From positions 1 to 64,000 of the forward strand of contig VGVG01000002.1 of assembly GCA_016874055.1 (NCBI GenBank): 64,000 bases of DNA, written 5' to 3'. This DNA is from Gammaproteobacteria bacterium (lineage in GTDB: Bacteria > Pseudomonadota > Gammaproteobacteria > Steroidobacterales > Steroidobacteraceae). Shown piece by piece: positions 48,382-58,557 of this stretch. Within the stretch, counting starts at the first letter, position 1. Every line of letters begins with the position of its first letter. A model generated the notes under the pieces. That model was given only the letters and a program-made list of their open reading frames with translations, was not told the DNA's origin and did no database searches. The translations under genes were made by a program, and so were the position numbers.

Positions 48382-49188
48382 TCACCCGCCGTCCGCGAAC
48401 TCCGGATAAAGAGTCATTCCACCGCAGACGAAAATGGTTTGACCATTCACGTAATCGGAATCATCCGATGCCAGCCAAACCGCCGCTTTGCCGATATCGC
48501 TGGGCTGTCCGACTCGGCCATAAGGGATAAGCTCGAGCAACTTGGCGAGGGCCTCGGGCGTCTCCCAGGCAGGGCGATTGATTGGAGTGGCGATCGCACC
48601 GGGACCAATAGAATTCACCCGTATTTTGAGCGGCGCGACTTCCTGCGAGAGACTTTGCATGAAAAGTTTGACGCCACCCTTGGAGGCCGCGTAATTGACG
48701 TGACCCGCCCAAGGGATGACCTCGTGTACCGAGGACATGCAGATCACTTTACCGGCAGCAGCCGAGACTCCGGACTGAACGCCACGCTTCATCATTTCTC
48801 GGACGGCGCGGCGGCTGCAGAGAAACATTCCGGTCAAATTCACATTGATGACTTTATTCCATTGAGCCAAGGTCATTTCATGGAACGGCGCGTCCTGCTG
48901 CAAACCCGCGTTATTCACGAGAATGTCGATAGCGCCCCACTCGCCCATCATTTTGTCGAACATCGCCTCGACTTGAGCTTCATCCGAAACGTCTGCCTGT
49001 ACCGCGATGGCGCGACCGCCGGCTGCCTTAATGGCCTCGATAACAGGCACGGTACCAGCCACATTGCCAACGTAGTTGACCACCACGTCAGCACCGGCTT
49101 GACCTAGGGCGATCGCCACGCCCGCGCCGATGCCTGAACTTGCGCCGGTAACCAGCGCCTTTTGACCCTTGAGCGGTTTGTAAGACAT
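48382..49188 (-). CDS. SDR-family glucose 1-dehydrogenase
   Basis: A 268-residue short-chain dehydrogenase. NAD(P) loop TGASSGIGAGVAIALGQAGA, NNAG motif (LVNNAGLQQDAPF), catalytic Ser in CMSSVHEVIPW and YxxxK in HVNYAASKGGVKLF. The overall pattern (HEVIPWAGHVNYAASKGG, LIPYGRVGQPSDIGKA) matches bacterial glucose 1-dehydrogenases, which oxidise glucose to gluconolactone. ATG 49188 has AGGAG nine bases before; the longer frame upstream overlaps the glucosidase gene. It follows the glucosidase by 32 bases, so the two may release and then oxidise glucose. It ends just before the Fe-S fusion gene. Confidence 0.88.
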   Translation of the reverse strand: MSYKPLKGQKALVTGASSGIGAGVAIALGQAGADVVVNYVGNVAGTVPVIEAIKAAGGRAIAVQADVSDEAQVEAMFDKMMGEWGAIDILVNNAGLQQDAPFHEMTLAQWNKVINVNLTGMFLCSRRAVREMMKRGVQSGVSAAAGKVICMSSVHEVIPWAGHVNYAASKGGVKLFMQSLSQEVAPLKIRVNSIGPGAIATPINRPAWETPEALAKLLELIPYGRVGQPSDIGKAAVWLASDDSDYVNGQTIFVCGGMTLYPEFADGG

Positions 49189-49220
49189 GAAATTTGCTCC
49201 TGAAGACATTACGACTTGAA

Positions 49221-51896
49221 TCAGTGTGAACGCCACTCGTCGATCAACGACGCGACCAACCCGGTCCACCCCGTTTGATGGGATGCACCAAGCCCGACAC
49301 CCGTATCGCCATGGAAGTACTCATGGAACGTAAGGTAGTCGCGCCAATGCGGATCGTTCTGGAACTTCTCGATGTTTCCGTACTCTGGACGTCGACCATT
49401 CGCATCACACGCAAACACCGCGATCAGTCGATTCGCATGCGCGCGCGCTATGTCATCGATGGTCCAGGTCTTCCCTTTTTTGTCCTTGACGGTTAAGTCT
49501 TTTCCGTGCGCCTTGGCGAGCTTGCGCAAAGATTCAATCATGAGAAATGCCGTTGGGAACCAAATCGGTCCTCGCCAGTTCGAGTTGCCACCTTTGATCT
49601 TGCAGTCAGCCTCGCCCGGCTCGTACCCGACCTGATTTCCGCCAAGACTAAAGGGCTGTTCAAGGTGGACTCTTGAGAGGCTGCGTAAGCCGTAGTCGGA
49701 CAGAAACTCGTCCGAATCGCATAACCACTGCAGCATCCGCTCAAGTTGCGCACGATCGACGATCGTCATCGCGAGGGTTTCCCCCTCTGGGTTAACGATC
49801 TTCGAAATGCATCGGTCCACGATCTCAGATCGATTGTTCACGAACCAGTTGAGATTGGACGTGAACTCTGGGAACTGCTTGAGCCACTCCGTTTCCAAGC
49901 GCTCAACTGCATATAACGGGATGAGTCCAACCATGGAGCGAACCCGAATCTTCTCGTAGTGCCCATCGGGATAACGCAACACGTCATAGAAGAAGCCGTC
50001 TGTCTCGTCCCAAAGATCATGATCGCGCCCGCCCTGACGCTTCATCGCAGCGCCGATGTAGACGTAATGCTGGAAGAACTTGGTCGCTAAGCTCTCGTAG
50101 GTCTGATTTTCCTTGGCAAGTTCGAGCGCGATACGCATCATATTGAGACAGAACAGTCCCATCCAGCCGGTCGCATCCGACTGCTCAAGCACCGCATCGC
50201 CGGGCAGCTTTTCCGAACGATCGAACAATGTGATATTGTCGAGCCCGAGGAATCCGCCTTCGAACACGTTATTGCCGCGGCTGTCGACCTTGTTGATCCA
50301 CCAAGCAAAGTTGATGAGCAACTTATGGAAGCAGCGCTCAAGGAACGCCCTATCGGCCACCCCGGAGCGAACGCGATCCATGTTGTACACGCGCCAGACC
50401 GCCCAGGGATGCACGGGTGGATTAAGGTCGGAAAACTCCCACTCGTAGGCAGGAATCTGTCCGTTGGGATGCTGAAACTGTTCAAACAACATCAGCCACA
50501 ACTGCTGTTTGGCGAACTCGGCATCGATGATTGCAATGGCGACGGTATGGAATGCGAGATCCCATGCCGCAAACCACGGGTACTCCCATTTGTCTGGCAT
50601 CGACAGAACGCGCATTGAATTGAGATGGCGCCAATGCCTGTTACGGATGTCGATTCGCGACTGAGGCGGTGCGAGCTTTGGGTTGTCACCCTTCAACCAA
50701 AGGTCAACGTCAAAAATGTAATTTTGCTTCGACCACATCATGCCGGCGAACGCTTGTCGCTGAATTCGGCACTCGTCCTCTGTAGCACCCTTCGGATGGA
50801 TGGTTTTGTAGAACTCGTCGGCCTCGCGCCGCGCTTTACCGACTACCGCCGAAGCCTCCTCGAGCGACGCCTTGCCGTCATCTGACAAGCGGAAATGCAG
50901 CACGACGGAACCCCTTGCCGGTACCGTGCGTTGGTAATGGATTCCCGCCTTGGTGCCTTCCTGATCGGCGTTGATCGCGCCGACCTCACCGTTGACGATG
51001 TGACGATGGAACGCATCCTTGTAGAACCGGCGCCCGCTCTCAGGCTTGACTCCATACAGCCGTTCAACGTTCGTTTCGTTATCAGTAAAGAGCGTATCCC
51101 CTTCACCCTCAGCGCAAAAATAGCGTTTGCCGAGCGAATATTTGAAGGGCAGATTGGTTAACCCGTCGGCTCCCAAATCGTCGGCGACCATACGTATCTG
51201 TTTGCCGCGTTTTGCCCCTAATTTAATATTCGGTGGGCGCTTACGCGTCTCACCCCAGCCCCAGATATTTCGGAACCACAACTGGGGTATCAAATGAATA
51301 TCGGCGTCTTCGGGACCCCGATTACAGACCTCGATTCGAATACAAAGATCTTCTGGGCCGGCTTTTGCATACTCGACGAACACGTCGAAGTAGCGATCTT
51401 GATCAAAGATTCCAGTGTCGAGTAACTCAAACTCGGGCCCTCGACCGTTACGGCTTCCGTTCTCTCGCACCAACCACTCGTACGGGTACTTCGCGTGCGG
51501 GTACTTGAAGAGATACTTCATGTAACTGTGGGTCGGGGTGCTATCGATGTAGAAATAGTACTCCTTCAAATCCTCGCCATGATTGCCCTCAGCCGGGATC
51601 AAGCCAAATGGACGCTCCTTGAGGATCGGGTCACGGCCATTCCACAGCGCCAAAGAAAAGCACAGCAGTTGGTACTGGTCAGACACGCCCGCCAGCCCGT
51701 CTTCACCCCAACGATAGGCTTTGCTTCGAGCCATGTCATGCGTGAGGTGATTCCAAGCGGCGCCATTCGCACTGTAGTCCTCGCGAACCGTGCCCCATGA
51801 GCGCTCACTCAGATAGGGTCCCCAGCGGTACCACGCCTCGCCAGAACGAGCTTTAAGCAAGCGGCTGTGCTCAGCCGTCTGCCGTGAATCGACCAT
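49221..51896 (-). CDS. GH63/MGH1-like glucosidase
   Basis: An 891-residue cytoplasmic glycoside hydrolase of the mannosyl-oligosaccharide glucosidase-like group (GH63 with MGH1-like (alpha/alpha)6 barrel). Recognisable stretches are [40 protein letters not shown] (with the probable catalytic Asp), [20 protein letters not shown], and [15 protein letters not shown] near the C-terminus. No signal peptide. AGGAGT precedes ATG 51896. The natural substrate may be glycogen-derived or compatible-solute glucosides; nearby glycogen genes and glucose dehydrogenase are consistent but not proof. Confidence 0.88.
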   Translation of the reverse strand: MVDSRQTAEHSRLLKARSGEAWYRWGPYLSERSWGTVREDYSANGAAWNHLTHDMARSKAYRWGEDGLAGVSDQYQLLCFSLALWNGRDPILKERPFGLIPAEGNHGEDLKEYYFYIDSTPTHSYMKYLFKYPHAKYPYEWLVRENGSRNGRGPEFELLDTGIFDQDRYFDVFVEYAKAGPEDLCIRIEVCNRGPEDADIHLIPQLWFRNIWGWGETRKRPPNIKLGAKRGKQIRMVADDLGADGLTNLPFKYSLGKRYFCAEGEGDTLFTDNETNVERLYGVKPESGRRFYKDAFHRHIVNGEVGAINADQEGTKAGIHYQRTVPARGSVVLHFRLSDDGKASLEEASAVVGKARREADEFYKTIHPKGATEDECRIQRQAFAGMMWSKQNYIFDVDLWLKGDNPKLAPPQSRIDIRNRHWRHLNSMRVLSMPDKWEYPWFAAWDLAFHTVAIAIIDAEFAKQQLWLMLFEQFQHPNGQIPAYEWEFSDLNPPVHPWAVWRVYNMDRVRSGVADRAFLERCFHKLLINFAWWINKVDSRGNNVFEGGFLGLDNITLFDRSEKLPGDAVLEQSDATGWMGLFCLNMMRIALELAKENQTYESLATKFFQHYVYIGAAMKRQGGRDHDLWDETDGFFYDVLRYPDGHYEKIRVRSMVGLIPLYAVERLETEWLKQFPEFTSNLNWFVNNRSEIVDRCISKIVNPEGETLAMTIVDRAQLERMLQWLCDSDEFLSDYGLRSLSRVHLEQPFSLGGNQVGYEPGEADCKIKGGNSNWRGPIWFPTAFLMIESLRKLAKAHGKDLTVKDKKGKTWTIDDIARAHANRLIAVFACDANGRRPEYGNIEKFQNDPHWRDYLTFHEYFHGDTGVGLGASHQTGWTGLVASLIDEWRSH

Positions 51897-51962
51897 ACTC
51901 CTTCTCTCCCCAAAAACGTCGCCCCTCTCGCAGGTCTCAGCAAAGAGCGCTGCGGACGACTA

Positions 51963-52454
51963 ACAGCCTGTTGAAAAACTCTCTGAACAATACTCTACTC
52001 TCGATTTAGCGTCATAGGGTGAGCGTTGTTCAAGGGAGAAGCAAGAATGCGCGGTCATGTCGATCCCCAGAAAGGTTTGTTCAGCTACTTCTCGGTTGAG
52101 GAACGGATTCCGTTGGATCACCCGTTGCGCCGGGTGAAGGCGCAAGCTGACGCGGTGCTGGCGACGATGGCAGCGGAGTTCGAGGCGATGTACGCCACGG
52201 TGGGTCGACCTTCGATCGCGCTGGAGCGGTTGCTGAAGTCCTCGCTGTTGATCGCCCTTTACTCGGTGCGCTCGGATCGGCTTTTCTGCGAGATGCTCGA
52301 CTACAACATGCTGTTCCGGTGGTTCTTGGACATGGACCTAGAGGAGCGTGCGCTCGAATTGCAGCGGTGCCGAAGAACTCCGCGAGGTATGCCGCCCGGT
52401 TACTTTTCCTACGTGACCCCTCGGTCTGTCGATCAAGAAAATATTGAACAATGA
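51963..52454 (+). mobile_element. IS5-family element remnant with truncated transposase
   Basis: The left end (about 51963, CAGCCTGTTGAAAAACTC) resembles IS5-group terminal repeats. From ATG 52047 (AGGGAG upstream) it encodes MRGHVDPQKGLFSYFSVEER and continues through the DUF772 N-terminal domain to LFRWFLDMDLEERALE. After about 110 residues the homology ends in unrelated sequence and the frame stops at 52454. The DDE catalytic domain and right terminal repeat are missing. It lies between the glucosidase and glgC, so insertion and deletion have occurred there. Confidence 0.85.
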
Positions 52455-52538
52455 GTCCAATTGTGGCTTGCTAACAATTGCTCCGAAATGAAATGAGTGC
52501 AATACACGCACGATAAAAACAGGACCGCGAGGGAGTGA

Positions 52539-53816
52539 GTGAACATTGACAACAATGTTGTGGCGAGCGTCGAACTTCCGCGCCGAACTGTCGCGATTGT
52601 ATTGGCGGGGGGTCGAGGCAGCCGCCTGCTCGACCTAACAACCCGCCATTCGAAACCCGCCGTCTTCTTCGGCGGCAAATTCCGCATTGTCGACTTTGCT
52701 TTGTCGAATGCGGTCAACTCGGGTGTGAGACGTATCGCCGTCCTCACTCAATATACGAGTCACAGCCTCATCCGTCATATCCAAATGGCGTGGGGGTTTC
52801 TGCGTAGCGAGCTCAATGAATTCGTCCAAGTCTTACCGGCGAACCAGCGCGCAGGCAGCGATGTCTGGTATCAAGGCACGGCCGACGCAGTGTTCCAGAA
52901 TCGCGAGGTCATTCGTAGCTTCGGCAGCTCCTATACGCTGATCTTGGCGGGCGATCACGTATACAAAATGGATTATGCAATCGCTCTAGCCGATCACGTG
53001 CATCATGGCCGGGGTTGCTCTATCGCGTGTATCGAGGTTCCGAAAGAAAAAGCCAAAGATTTCGGCGTGCTTGAAATCGGCCAAAGTAATCGGGTGACGC
53101 GGTTCGTCGAAAAACCAGAGCATCCGCACTCACCCGATCACGTCCTCGGAAAGTGTCTCGTCTCGATGGGAATCTACATATTTGATACCGCTTTCCTTCT
53201 GAGTGAGCTCGAACGCGACGCGGCCGATCCGAACTCGACGCATGATTTTGGACGTGATGTTATTCCGCGTCTGGTTCGTGAAGGACACGTTACCGCGCAT
53301 CGATTCGAGTCGAGCGCCGTCAACCGCGCAGACGGCGCAGAACCTTACTGGCGCGACGTCGGGACACTCGACTCGTATTGGGATGCGAACATTGACTTGA
53401 CGACCACCCTACCCCTTCTGAATCTCTACGACGAGCGCTGGCCGATCTGGACTTATCAGGCGCAATTACCTCCAGCAAAGTTCGTCCACAACTCCGAAGA
53501 TCGTCGCGGAATCGCCTTCGAATCTTTGGTCGCAAGTGGATGTATTGTCTCCGGTACCGTCGATCGTTCGGTGCTGTTTTCCGGCGTGCGTGTGCACTCG
53601 AGAGCACGGTTGGAGCTGTGTGTAGTTCTTCCTGGTGTCACGGTTGGACATGGCGCTCGAGTTGCAAGAGCGGTTATCGATCGCGACTGTCGCATTCCAC
53701 CGGAACTCATCGTAGGCGAAGACCCGGAACTCGACGACCAGCGTTTCGTGCGCAGCCCTAACGGCGTCACCCTGATCACGCAGGAAATGCTCGATCGCTT
53801 GGCGAACAACACATGA
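52539..53816 (+). CDS. glgC: Glucose-1-phosphate adenylyltransferase
   Basis: Makes ADP-glucose, the committed step of glycogen synthesis. The 425-residue product has the nucleotide loop VLAGGRGSRLLDLTTRHSKP, the conserved WYQGTADAVFQN, the Asp-containing ILAGDHVYKMDY, FVEKPEHP, and the C-terminal left-handed helix repeats. GTG 52539 follows a GGGAG ribosome site. Its stop overlaps the glgA start by four bases (ATGA). Confidence 0.96.
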   Translation: MNIDNNVVASVELPRRTVAIVLAGGRGSRLLDLTTRHSKPAVFFGGKFRIVDFALSNAVNSGVRRIAVLTQYTSHSLIRHIQMAWGFLRSELNEFVQVLPANQRAGSDVWYQGTADAVFQNREVIRSFGSSYTLILAGDHVYKMDYAIALADHVHHGRGCSIACIEVPKEKAKDFGVLEIGQSNRVTRFVEKPEHPHSPDHVLGKCLVSMGIYIFDTAFLLSELERDAADPNSTHDFGRDVIPRLVREGHVTAHRFESSAVNRADGAEPYWRDVGTLDSYWDANIDLTTTLPLLNLYDERWPIWTYQAQLPPAKFVHNSEDRRGIAFESLVASGCIVSGTVDRSVLFSGVRVHSRARLELCVVLPGVTVGHGARVARAVIDRDCRIPPELIVGEDPELDDQRFVRSPNGVTLITQEMLDRLANNT

Positions 53817-55261
53817 CTTCGCATGACTGCAGTCTCTCCGTGCTCCATGCGGCCACGGAGCTGTTTCCGTGGATCAAGACCGGCGGCCTCGCAGATGTGG
53901 CCGCGGCATTACCCGAGGCGCTCGGCACGATTGGCGTCGATACCCGCCTCGTCATACCGGGTTTTCCAGATGTCATCTCCGCCCTTCGCGATGATCGTGT
54001 GGTTTATGAAGCTCAGGGCCTCCTCGGGACTTCTCGCATGCAGCTACGTCTAGGAACGCTGCCCTCGCGAAACACTCCCGTTTACGTGATCGATGCGCCG
54101 TCCCTCTACGCACGCCCGGGAAGCCCCTACTCGCATCCCCACAACGGCGATTGGGGAGATAACCTGATTCGGTTCGCCATGCTGGGCTGGACCGCAGCGC
54201 GACTTGCCGAGGGTGGTCTCGATCCACATTGGCGGCCCGATGTTCTGCACGTGCACGACTGGCACCCTGCGCTCGCCCTCGCCTACGTCGCGGATTCCTG
54301 GCCTCCCGTGAAGAGCGTTTTCACGATCCACAATATTGACTACCAAGGACGCTTTCCACCCGCTGACTTCAATCGGCTCGATCTGCCCCACTGGTTATGT
54401 GCGCCCTACGGGCCGCTAGAGTTCTTCGGTGACCTCTGTTTTCTTAAAGCGGGTGTCTTGCTTGCGCATAAAGTAACCACGGTCAGTCCAACCTACGCTC
54501 GCGAAGTCACCGAGGGGCAACATGGTCATGGCATCGACTCAGTGATCCGATCGCGGGGCGACGCACTCATCGGCATCCTGAACGGTGTCAACTACAGCGT
54601 CTGGGATCCACGGAACGACGAACATTTACCGGCGCGCTTCGGAATCGATGACCTCGCTGGTAAGGCGCGCTGCAAGACAACGCTACGCTCGCGTGTAGGA
54701 CTCAACGATCGCGGTGATGCTCCAATCTTCGTCGTCGTCAGCCGACTTGGCTGGCAAAAAGGGTCTGATCTCATCGCCAACGCCGCCGACGACCTCGTCG
54801 CGCGCGGAGCCCAACTCGTAGTAATCGGCAGCGGTGATCGCCAAATTGAGGAGCGATTCAAGGAGCTCCAAAATCGGCATGGCGGAATGGTGACTATCCA
54901 CACCGAATTTTCAGAGCCGCTTGCACATCTTGCGATAGCTGGCGGGGACGCGCTTATCATGCCGTCGCGACAGGAGCCTTGTGGTTTGACCCAAATGTAC
55001 GCGAAGCGTTACGGAACATTACCCCTCGTGCATGCCGTTGGCGGTCTCGCCGACACGGTCACCATCGAGACAGGATTTAGCTTTGTTGAGCGCGAATCCT
55101 CCTTGACGGCAACGATCGATCGCGTTCTGCAGACCCATCAGGATCGCCCGCGCTGGATGCAAATGGTGTCGACTGCGATGCGGACAGATCACAGCTGGGG
55201 GAAATCGGCGGAGGCGTATCGCAACATCTATCTTCAAATCTTAGGGAACACGCCATCGTGA
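53813..55261 (+). CDS. glgA: Glycogen synthase (GT5)
   Basis: Transfers glucose from ADP-glucose to growing alpha-1,4 chains. The 482-residue product has the substrate-binding motif ELFPWIKTGGLADVAAALPE, DVLHVHDWHP, VSRLGWQKGSDL with the conserved Arg/Lys, and the C-terminal GT-B motif MPSRQEPCGLTQMYAKRYGT with the catalytic Glu. Translationally coupled to glgC. glgB lies 18 kb to the left on the other strand, and no glgP or glgX is in the window. Confidence 0.96.
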   Translation: MTSHDCSLSVLHAATELFPWIKTGGLADVAAALPEALGTIGVDTRLVIPGFPDVISALRDDRVVYEAQGLLGTSRMQLRLGTLPSRNTPVYVIDAPSLYARPGSPYSHPHNGDWGDNLIRFAMLGWTAARLAEGGLDPHWRPDVLHVHDWHPALALAYVADSWPPVKSVFTIHNIDYQGRFPPADFNRLDLPHWLCAPYGPLEFFGDLCFLKAGVLLAHKVTTVSPTYAREVTEGQHGHGIDSVIRSRGDALIGILNGVNYSVWDPRNDEHLPARFGIDDLAGKARCKTTLRSRVGLNDRGDAPIFVVVSRLGWQKGSDLIANAADDLVARGAQLVVIGSGDRQIEERFKELQNRHGGMVTIHTEFSEPLAHLAIAGGDALIMPSRQEPCGLTQMYAKRYGTLPLVHAVGGLADTVTIETGFSFVERESSLTATIDRVLQTHQDRPRWMQMVSTAMRTDHSWGKSAEAYRNIYLQILGNTPS

Positions 55262-55308
55262 CGGCCAATCAGGCGTTATCATTACTCTTTTTGAGAGTCT
55301 GAACATCG

Positions 55309-56577
55309 ATGCCGCGTGTTTCATCCTGTCGACCCCAAGTTGAACGCGCGCTCTCATGTATCGCGCCACAGATCGATCGTCGGCACATTGATAACCTGAC
55401 ACTGCTGATCGATTCGTCGATGCAAGGTCAAACGAGGCACTATCACACCCTGAGCCACGCGCTGCTGGTTGCGGATTCGGACGATGTGCTCGATATCCTT
55501 ATCGGCCTATGCCACGACATCGTGCAGGTTGACGTCGACGGTGGACTGCCAGCTGCCGCGGAGCCTTGGCTGGCCGGCCTCGTACGATCAGACGATCGTG
55601 TCCATTTCACTCTCGTCGACGACGCGCAGACTCGAGCTGACCAAACCTTCGGAATCGTCAAAGCAATTTTCAATCTACAGCCGGGGCAACTCTTGCCCGA
55701 TTTCGGTGGCAAGAATGAATTCTTGAGCGCGATGGTCGCCTGCAGGATCCTCGAGCGCGCAGTCGATCCATCGACGATCGCCGCCCTGGCGGTCGGGATC
55801 GAAGCCACGATCCCCTTTCGCAAAGATCCAGATGGTATCGCGCAACGCACCTTGGGCGCGCTCGAGGACATCGACCGACGTTATGGAATCGGCTTTTCTA
55901 ATGAGCAGAGTCGCGATTACCTTCGTCGCTCCGTGCGCGTCGCCAATCGCGACGTAGGCAGCTTCGCCAGTGAGAATCTTCCCGCGTTTTTAGATGACAC
56001 ATGGAACTTGATGCGCGAGAGCTCGGCCGACTTGCGCAGAGATCGCCCAGTCAAAATCGACACCTACCGACTCATTATTCAAAAAATGACGCGTTTTTTG
56101 GGCTCGCTTCAAGCTGAGAACGTCTTTCGATGCTTTGACGATGAGCCAAGTGCGCACCAATTCCCGCACATCCTCTCGTCTACATCTGAAAATCTTTCTA
56201 TCATCTCGGCAGTGATGCAGACCAAACTGCTCGCAGTCGCACTAATCGAGACCGCGACGGCGGATATAACAACCGCACACCTCAGTCCTCGAATTACTTC
56301 GAGGTCTGCCGCGCCGAGATCGATCACTCACGCACGAACGGTGGAATCGATTCTCGCGATAGGAAAGGACTCCTCTGCGGAGTTCGACATCGATCGATCT
56401 CCTTTATCCCATCGAGTCATCTCGACGATGTCGGCAGCCGAGATCAAAGAACTGACAAATGAAGTTTCGGACCGAACACCGATCAGTAAAACATTACTAA
56501 CCCGGGTGCCCGCTGAACTTGCAAAGCAGGCAAAAGAACTGGTGGATCTGATGATCACACCGTGTCGAGACGATTAA
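55309..56577 (+). CDS. HD-superfamily-like protein of unknown function
   Basis: A 422-residue protein. Residues 40-75 have the spacing of an HD phosphohydrolase metal site: TRHYHTLSHALLV followed by IGLCHDIVQV. Later segments (residues 100-200) are helical with charged residues. The C-terminal 130 residues look like a separate, Ser/Thr-rich helical region. HD proteins often cleave nucleotides or cyclic nucleotides, but key downstream ligands are not obvious. It follows glgA by 47 bases and overlaps the convergent cyclase gene by four, suggesting a linked role in nucleotide signalling; this is inference. Confidence 0.5.
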   Translation: MPRVSSCRPQVERALSCIAPQIDRRHIDNLTLLIDSSMQGQTRHYHTLSHALLVADSDDVLDILIGLCHDIVQVDVDGGLPAAAEPWLAGLVRSDDRVHFTLVDDAQTRADQTFGIVKAIFNLQPGQLLPDFGGKNEFLSAMVACRILERAVDPSTIAALAVGIEATIPFRKDPDGIAQRTLGALEDIDRRYGIGFSNEQSRDYLRRSVRVANRDVGSFASENLPAFLDDTWNLMRESSADLRRDRPVKIDTYRLIIQKMTRFLGSLQAENVFRCFDDEPSAHQFPHILSSTSENLSIISAVMQTKLLAVALIETATADITTAHLSPRITSRSAAPRSITHARTVESILAIGKDSSAEFDIDRSPLSHRVISTMSAAEIKELTNEVSDRTPISKTLLTRVPAELAKQAKELVDLMITPCRDD

Positions 56578-57647
56578 CGAGCGGCCGAAACCAACCGTTT
56601 GGCTTTTTCCGAGTCAGGTGGTGGTTTAAGCGGCGCTAGTCCAGTTTCGCCAACCTCAAAAATCTCAATCGGCACCTTGACGCCTTTGACCACATAGCTG
56701 CCGTGGTTACGCCAGGCTACGAGATTAATACTCTCAAACTCGTACCCGTTGAGCATTTGGAAGGCATTTTCATAAACAAAACGCGACATCAAAATTTGCT
56801 TGCCCAGCGCGAGTGACATGATGCGTGACGCGGTGTCCACCTGGATACCGTTGAAGTCGAAAGTCTTCCCGGCCACCTTCGCGTTGTCGACATACACCTC
56901 TCCGACATGGATCCCAACACGATCCTCCATTCTGATCCCTTCGGATGAGAATTTATCGACGAGTTGATGCTGCAGGTTGAGGGCAAACGTCACAGCTTCG
57001 GAGGGAGTCGCAAAAGCGATGAAAAAAGAGTCACCGGAGGTCGACACCTCCTCCCCCGTCGCTGTACTCGCCAGCACTCTGCGCACAATGTCATGGTGGT
57101 CACGCACATGCTGCACGGCCTCTGAATCGCCGAATTCCTGTTTTAACTTGGTTGACCCAACAAGATCTGTGAAGAGCATCGTCACGACGCGAGTCGCTGA
57201 AGAACTACGGCTCTCCGCATGCATTGTCGGCATCGAGCGATGCGCCGCGTCTCCGCCAGTATCTTGAGTAGGAGCCCGAAGCGCTGCCGCCCCACCCGAC
57301 GACGGCGGCGAGTTTTTGGCAAAGGGTTCAGCGAGCAATTGCGCAAGTAATCCCGTGATGGTCGGGGAACTGAACTTTTTGTTGAGACTACCGCGAAGGT
57401 ACGCCATCGTCAGCGTCTTGGACAGCACGGCGTGGTAACGACTGTCGGCCATATAACTGATGCCTGTCTCCGACGGCCAAGCCACCACGACCTCACCCCC
57501 GAGTCCGGCTACTCGACAGATATCGCGGATCTGTTTCAGCAGAGTTTGCTTAACGTCTGGGGCGACCTGCTTGATCTGCGATGACACTGGAACGAAAACA
57601 AAATCGCTCCCTTGAACCTTTACGTGAGCAACCTGAATCGTGTTCAT
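56574..57647 (-). CDS. Class III adenylate/guanylate cyclase
   Basis: From ATG 57647 the product has 357 residues. The first 145 form a helical region with an unassigned sensory or dimerisation role, followed by a low-complexity linker (PPSSGGAAALRAPT). The catalytic domain (about 155-330) has the first metal Asp in TMLFTDLVGSTKLKQEFGD, the second in EEVSTSGDSFFIAF, the GIHVGEVYVDN strand, and the transition-state Arg in FNGIQVDTASRIMSLA. No membrane segment. It could produce the cyclic nucleotide sensed by the cNMP domains of the 45930-48377 protein. Nucleotide preference cannot be told here. Confidence 0.88.
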   Translation of the reverse strand: MNTIQVAHVKVQGSDFVFVPVSSQIKQVAPDVKQTLLKQIRDICRVAGLGGEVVVAWPSETGISYMADSRYHAVLSKTLTMAYLRGSLNKKFSSPTITGLLAQLLAEPFAKNSPPSSGGAAALRAPTQDTGGDAAHRSMPTMHAESRSSSATRVVTMLFTDLVGSTKLKQEFGDSEAVQHVRDHHDIVRRVLASTATGEEVSTSGDSFFIAFATPSEAVTFALNLQHQLVDKFSSEGIRMEDRVGIHVGEVYVDNAKVAGKTFDFNGIQVDTASRIMSLALGKQILMSRFVYENAFQMLNGYEFESINLVAWRNHGSYVVKGVKVPIEIFEVGETGLAPLKPPPDSEKAKRLVSAAR

Positions 57648-57676
57648 TAGAGGCCTTGCTTGCCGCAATAAAAAGT

Positions 57677-58463
57677 TGGCGGAGAGAGGGTCCGCTCATT
57701 CTTCGTTTCAACTCGCCCAAGCATATAACTTTCGTTCGATGAAAATAGGGTTTCTCGTAAATTCATTGAATTAAGCCAACTCATCCCGTACCATCAAAGC
57801 TCATCTTTTCGGATATGATCGGTGTGTATGCCGACGATTGTCAGGGAACTCTCCGCACTCGAGGTGAAGCGTCTGACCCGGCCCGGCTGGCATGCAGTGG
57901 GCGGACCATCAGGAACCCTATTACAGATTAGGGCAGCGATATGCAAGGGTAACCTTCCCTCTTGATCATGGATTCTTCGCCTTAGAAGCGCAGGTAAGCG
58001 ACAACCGTTAGGTTTAGGTCGGTATCCAGAGGTAACTCTGGCCGAAGCTCGGGAACGCGCCCAACAACTCCTCCAGGAGGCGCGAAAAGGGGTAGACCTG
58101 GGGTTGCCCAGAAGCGCGCCCAACGCAGCGCTAAGATCGCCTCAGCCTCAAAACAAAAGACTTTCGAGGAGTGCGCTGGCGCGTACCTCAAAGCGCACGC
58201 AACCGACGGTACCACCCCGGTGGGGGTCTGTGTGCAAAGAATTCGCTCTTGCCTGCGCCAGAGCGCGCAGTGGGTTACTGGGAGGCGCAACTGGACCGCT
58301 CGCCACTCGTCCACAGCAAGTGAAAGGCGTAGCTGGCCGGACATCACAGATTGGCGAATGCCTGTGACAGGCTTTATGACGGCTTTTTTGGTATGCGGTT
58401 GGGTATGCAGCGGGAATTACCAGAGATAACCCCTTGCTTTAAAAGAGGGACTGGCGGAGAGAG
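57677..58463. mobile_element. Collapsed integrative element at tRNA-Ser(GGA)
   Basis: TGGCGGAGAGAG occurs at 57677-57688 and again at 58452-58463, where it is the CCA end and acceptor of tRNA-Ser on the minus strand. Between them lies tyrosine integrase debris. This fits attL/attR repeats around an island whose cargo has been lost. Outside the integrase fragment (57689-57827) I see nothing coding. The 12-base match is short, so the second att copy is a suggestion. Confidence 0.5.
57828..58370 (+). pseudogene. Tyrosine-type integrase, degraded
   Basis: ATG 57828 opens MPTIVRELSALEVKRLTRPG then WHAVGG, the arm-binding N-terminus of phage/island integrases (DUF4102-like). The frame stops at 57961-57966. 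A shifted frame continues SWILRLRSAGKRQPLGLGRY then PEVTLAEARERAQQLLQEAR, and another, after about 58110, gives QKRAQRSAKIAS and KTFEECAGAYLKAHA, the start of the core-binding domain. The rest is fragments, with matches near GHHRLA; the catalytic Arg-His-Arg-Tyr domain is gone. At least two frameshifts and a deletion make it non-functional. It lies next to the tRNA 3' end, as expected for an island integrase. Confidence 0.88.
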
Positions 58464-58541
58464 TGGGATTCGAACCCACGAACACCTTGCGATGTTACTT
58501 GACTTCCAATCAAGCGCCTTCGACCGCTCGGCCATCTCTCC
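58452..58541 (-). tRNA. tRNA-Ser (anticodon GGA)
   Basis: The minus strand starts GGAGAGATGGCCGAGCGGTC and folds with a GGAGAGA/TCTCTCC acceptor, the anticodon arm CTTGA-TTGGAAG-TCAAG (anticodon GGA), a long variable arm as in type II tRNAs, and the T arm GTGGGTTCGAATCCCAC. The CCA is encoded (58454-58452). Reads UCC and UCU codons. Confidence 0.97.
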
Positions 58542-58557
58542 AGCAGGCGGAATGATA

